Below, piece after piece: positions 6,479 through 6,962 of a stretch of 6,962 nt of DNA (positions are counted from its first letter, which is position 1; every line of letters begins with the position of its first letter). The DNA comes from an uncultured Bacteroidales bacterium (GTDB lineage: Bacteria; Bacteroidota; Bacteroidia; Bacteroidales; Muribaculaceae): the NCBI GenBank assembly GCA_947175585.1, contig CAMWNL010000084.1, positions 1 through 6,962 of the forward strand, given 5' to 3'. The notes below the pieces were generated by a model, which saw only the letters and a program-made list of their open reading frames with translations, was not told the origin of the DNA and made no database searches. Made by a program: the position numbers and the translations under genes.

Positions 6479-6962
6479 TTAAGACAATGCTTTTTCGAGA
6501 TATGCTCTCGACTTATTCGTTATATCGGTCAGCTTTATTCTTACATCATTATAGATTGATGTCAATTCTTGGTCGGTCATGAATAAATCGGGTCTTTTAG
6601 CAAAGCATTCGATTGACAGTGGCCTGAGGAGATTGCTTACACGATTGTCGTTCATGCCGTCAACTGCATAAAACTGTTTACCATAGATAATAGAGAATGC
6701 GACGGCATGAAACGATGCACCGATAACCATTCGTGAGTATTTCACGAGATTGAGAAATTCCTGAGGACCGCTGTTCACAAAGTACACTACATTTGGATTT
6801 CTATGAAACTTAGGATACCAGTATGGCAGTGATACGACAAGTTTCGTCTGCATTTCAGAGGCAATCTTAATTGCCTCATCATAAACCTCGATATTATCCC
6901 AAGGCGAGTAGAAGAAGATATAGTCTCCGGCTACAAGCGGTTTTGTCCCCGACAGTTGATTC
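6479..6962 (-). CDS. Polysaccharide pyruvyl transferase family protein, C-terminal part (5' end outside window)
   Basis: The reading frame is open to the right edge, giving 160 visible residues. An internal Met (codon at 6853-6851) is not the start: the 36 codons upstream are open and read like family sequence (GDYIFFYSPWDN, then VYDEAIKIASE). The visible part contains GPQEFLNLVKYSRMVIG and SFHAVAFSIIYGKQFYAV (SFHA at visible residues 83-86), then NDNRVSNLLRPLSI, which together match the C-terminal half of the PF04230 family. Characterised members (for example CsaB and yeast Pvg1) transfer pyruvate from phosphoenolpyruvate to a sugar as a ketal, giving the polymer negative charge; others in capsule loci are uncharacterised. 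Those enzymes carry R-x-H where this protein has S-F-H, which I recall as common in gut bacterial members, so pyruvylation is likely by family but not certain. It ends in TAA, 10 bases before the GT32 start. No membrane segment is seen. Confidence 0.9.
   Translation of the reverse strand, partial: NQLSGTKPLVAGDYIFFYSPWDNIEVYDEAIKIASEMQTKLVVSLPYWYPKFHRNPNVVYFVNSGPQEFLNLVKYSRMVIGASFHAVAFSIIYGKQFYAVDGMNDNRVSNLLRPLSIECFAKRPDLFMTDQELTSIYNDVRIKLTDITNKSRAYLEKALS

Noticed and set aside
6479..6853. A stand-alone 124-residue protein starting at 6853
   Set aside because: The frame stays open upstream to the window edge and the added residues fit the family, so this Met is internal to a larger gene cut by the window.
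1..6962. Mobile element, tRNA, CRISPR array, phase-variable inverted repeats or a defence system
   Set aside because: I saw no transposase or recombinase frame, no repeated units with spacers, no long inverted repeats, and no nuclease, helicase or toxin motifs. Every gene is accounted for by polysaccharide biosynthesis.

Overview
The window is an interior slice of a surface-polysaccharide (capsule or exopolysaccharide) biosynthesis locus. All eight supported genes lie on the minus strand, so transcription runs from the right end to the left end. Both terminal genes are cut by the window edges. Genes fill about 98% of the sequence, and most junctions overlap or abut: TAATG at two, ATGA at one, a 20-base overlap at one, and gaps of 8 and 10 bases at two. 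The exception is a 40-base gap before the last gene. This looks like one polycistronic unit. I see no promoter, terminator, RNA gene, mobile element, repeat array or CRISPR inside it.

The organism is probably a gut-type Bacteroidota (Bacteroidales). Most starts lack a Shine-Dalgarno sequence at normal spacing, composition is moderately AT-rich, and several proteins resemble versions I recall from Bacteroides, Prevotella and Muribaculaceae capsule loci. These include the GT4 protein with the CKCGPKDIITHG segment and the pyruvyl-transferase-family protein with GPQEF and SFHA segments. This is pattern recognition, not a database result, and the genus is not determined.

In transcription order the genes are: a polysaccharide pyruvyl transferase family protein (6962-6479, 5' end outside the window); a GT32/OCH1-like sugar transferase (6468-5668); a GT2 glycosyltransferase (5659-4634); a second GT2 glycosyltransferase (4634-3675, start moved 15 bases inward from the longest reading frame); a polytopic O-antigen polymerase (Wzy)-like membrane protein (3694-2369); and three GT4 glycosyltransferases in a row (2369-1248, 1251-148, and 107 to beyond base 1).

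Together the six transferases would extend a lipid-linked repeat unit on the cytoplasmic face. The pyruvyl-transferase-like protein would add an acidic pyruvate ketal or a related modification. The Wzy-like protein would polymerise flipped units on the periplasmic face. The initiating sugar-phosphate transferase, Wzx flippase, chain-length regulator and export genes are not in this window and presumably flank it. No donor sugar, acceptor or linkage can be read from the sequence. I found no convincing new system: this is an accessory locus of known design, and the observations below concern start sites, composition breaks and unusual family residues.
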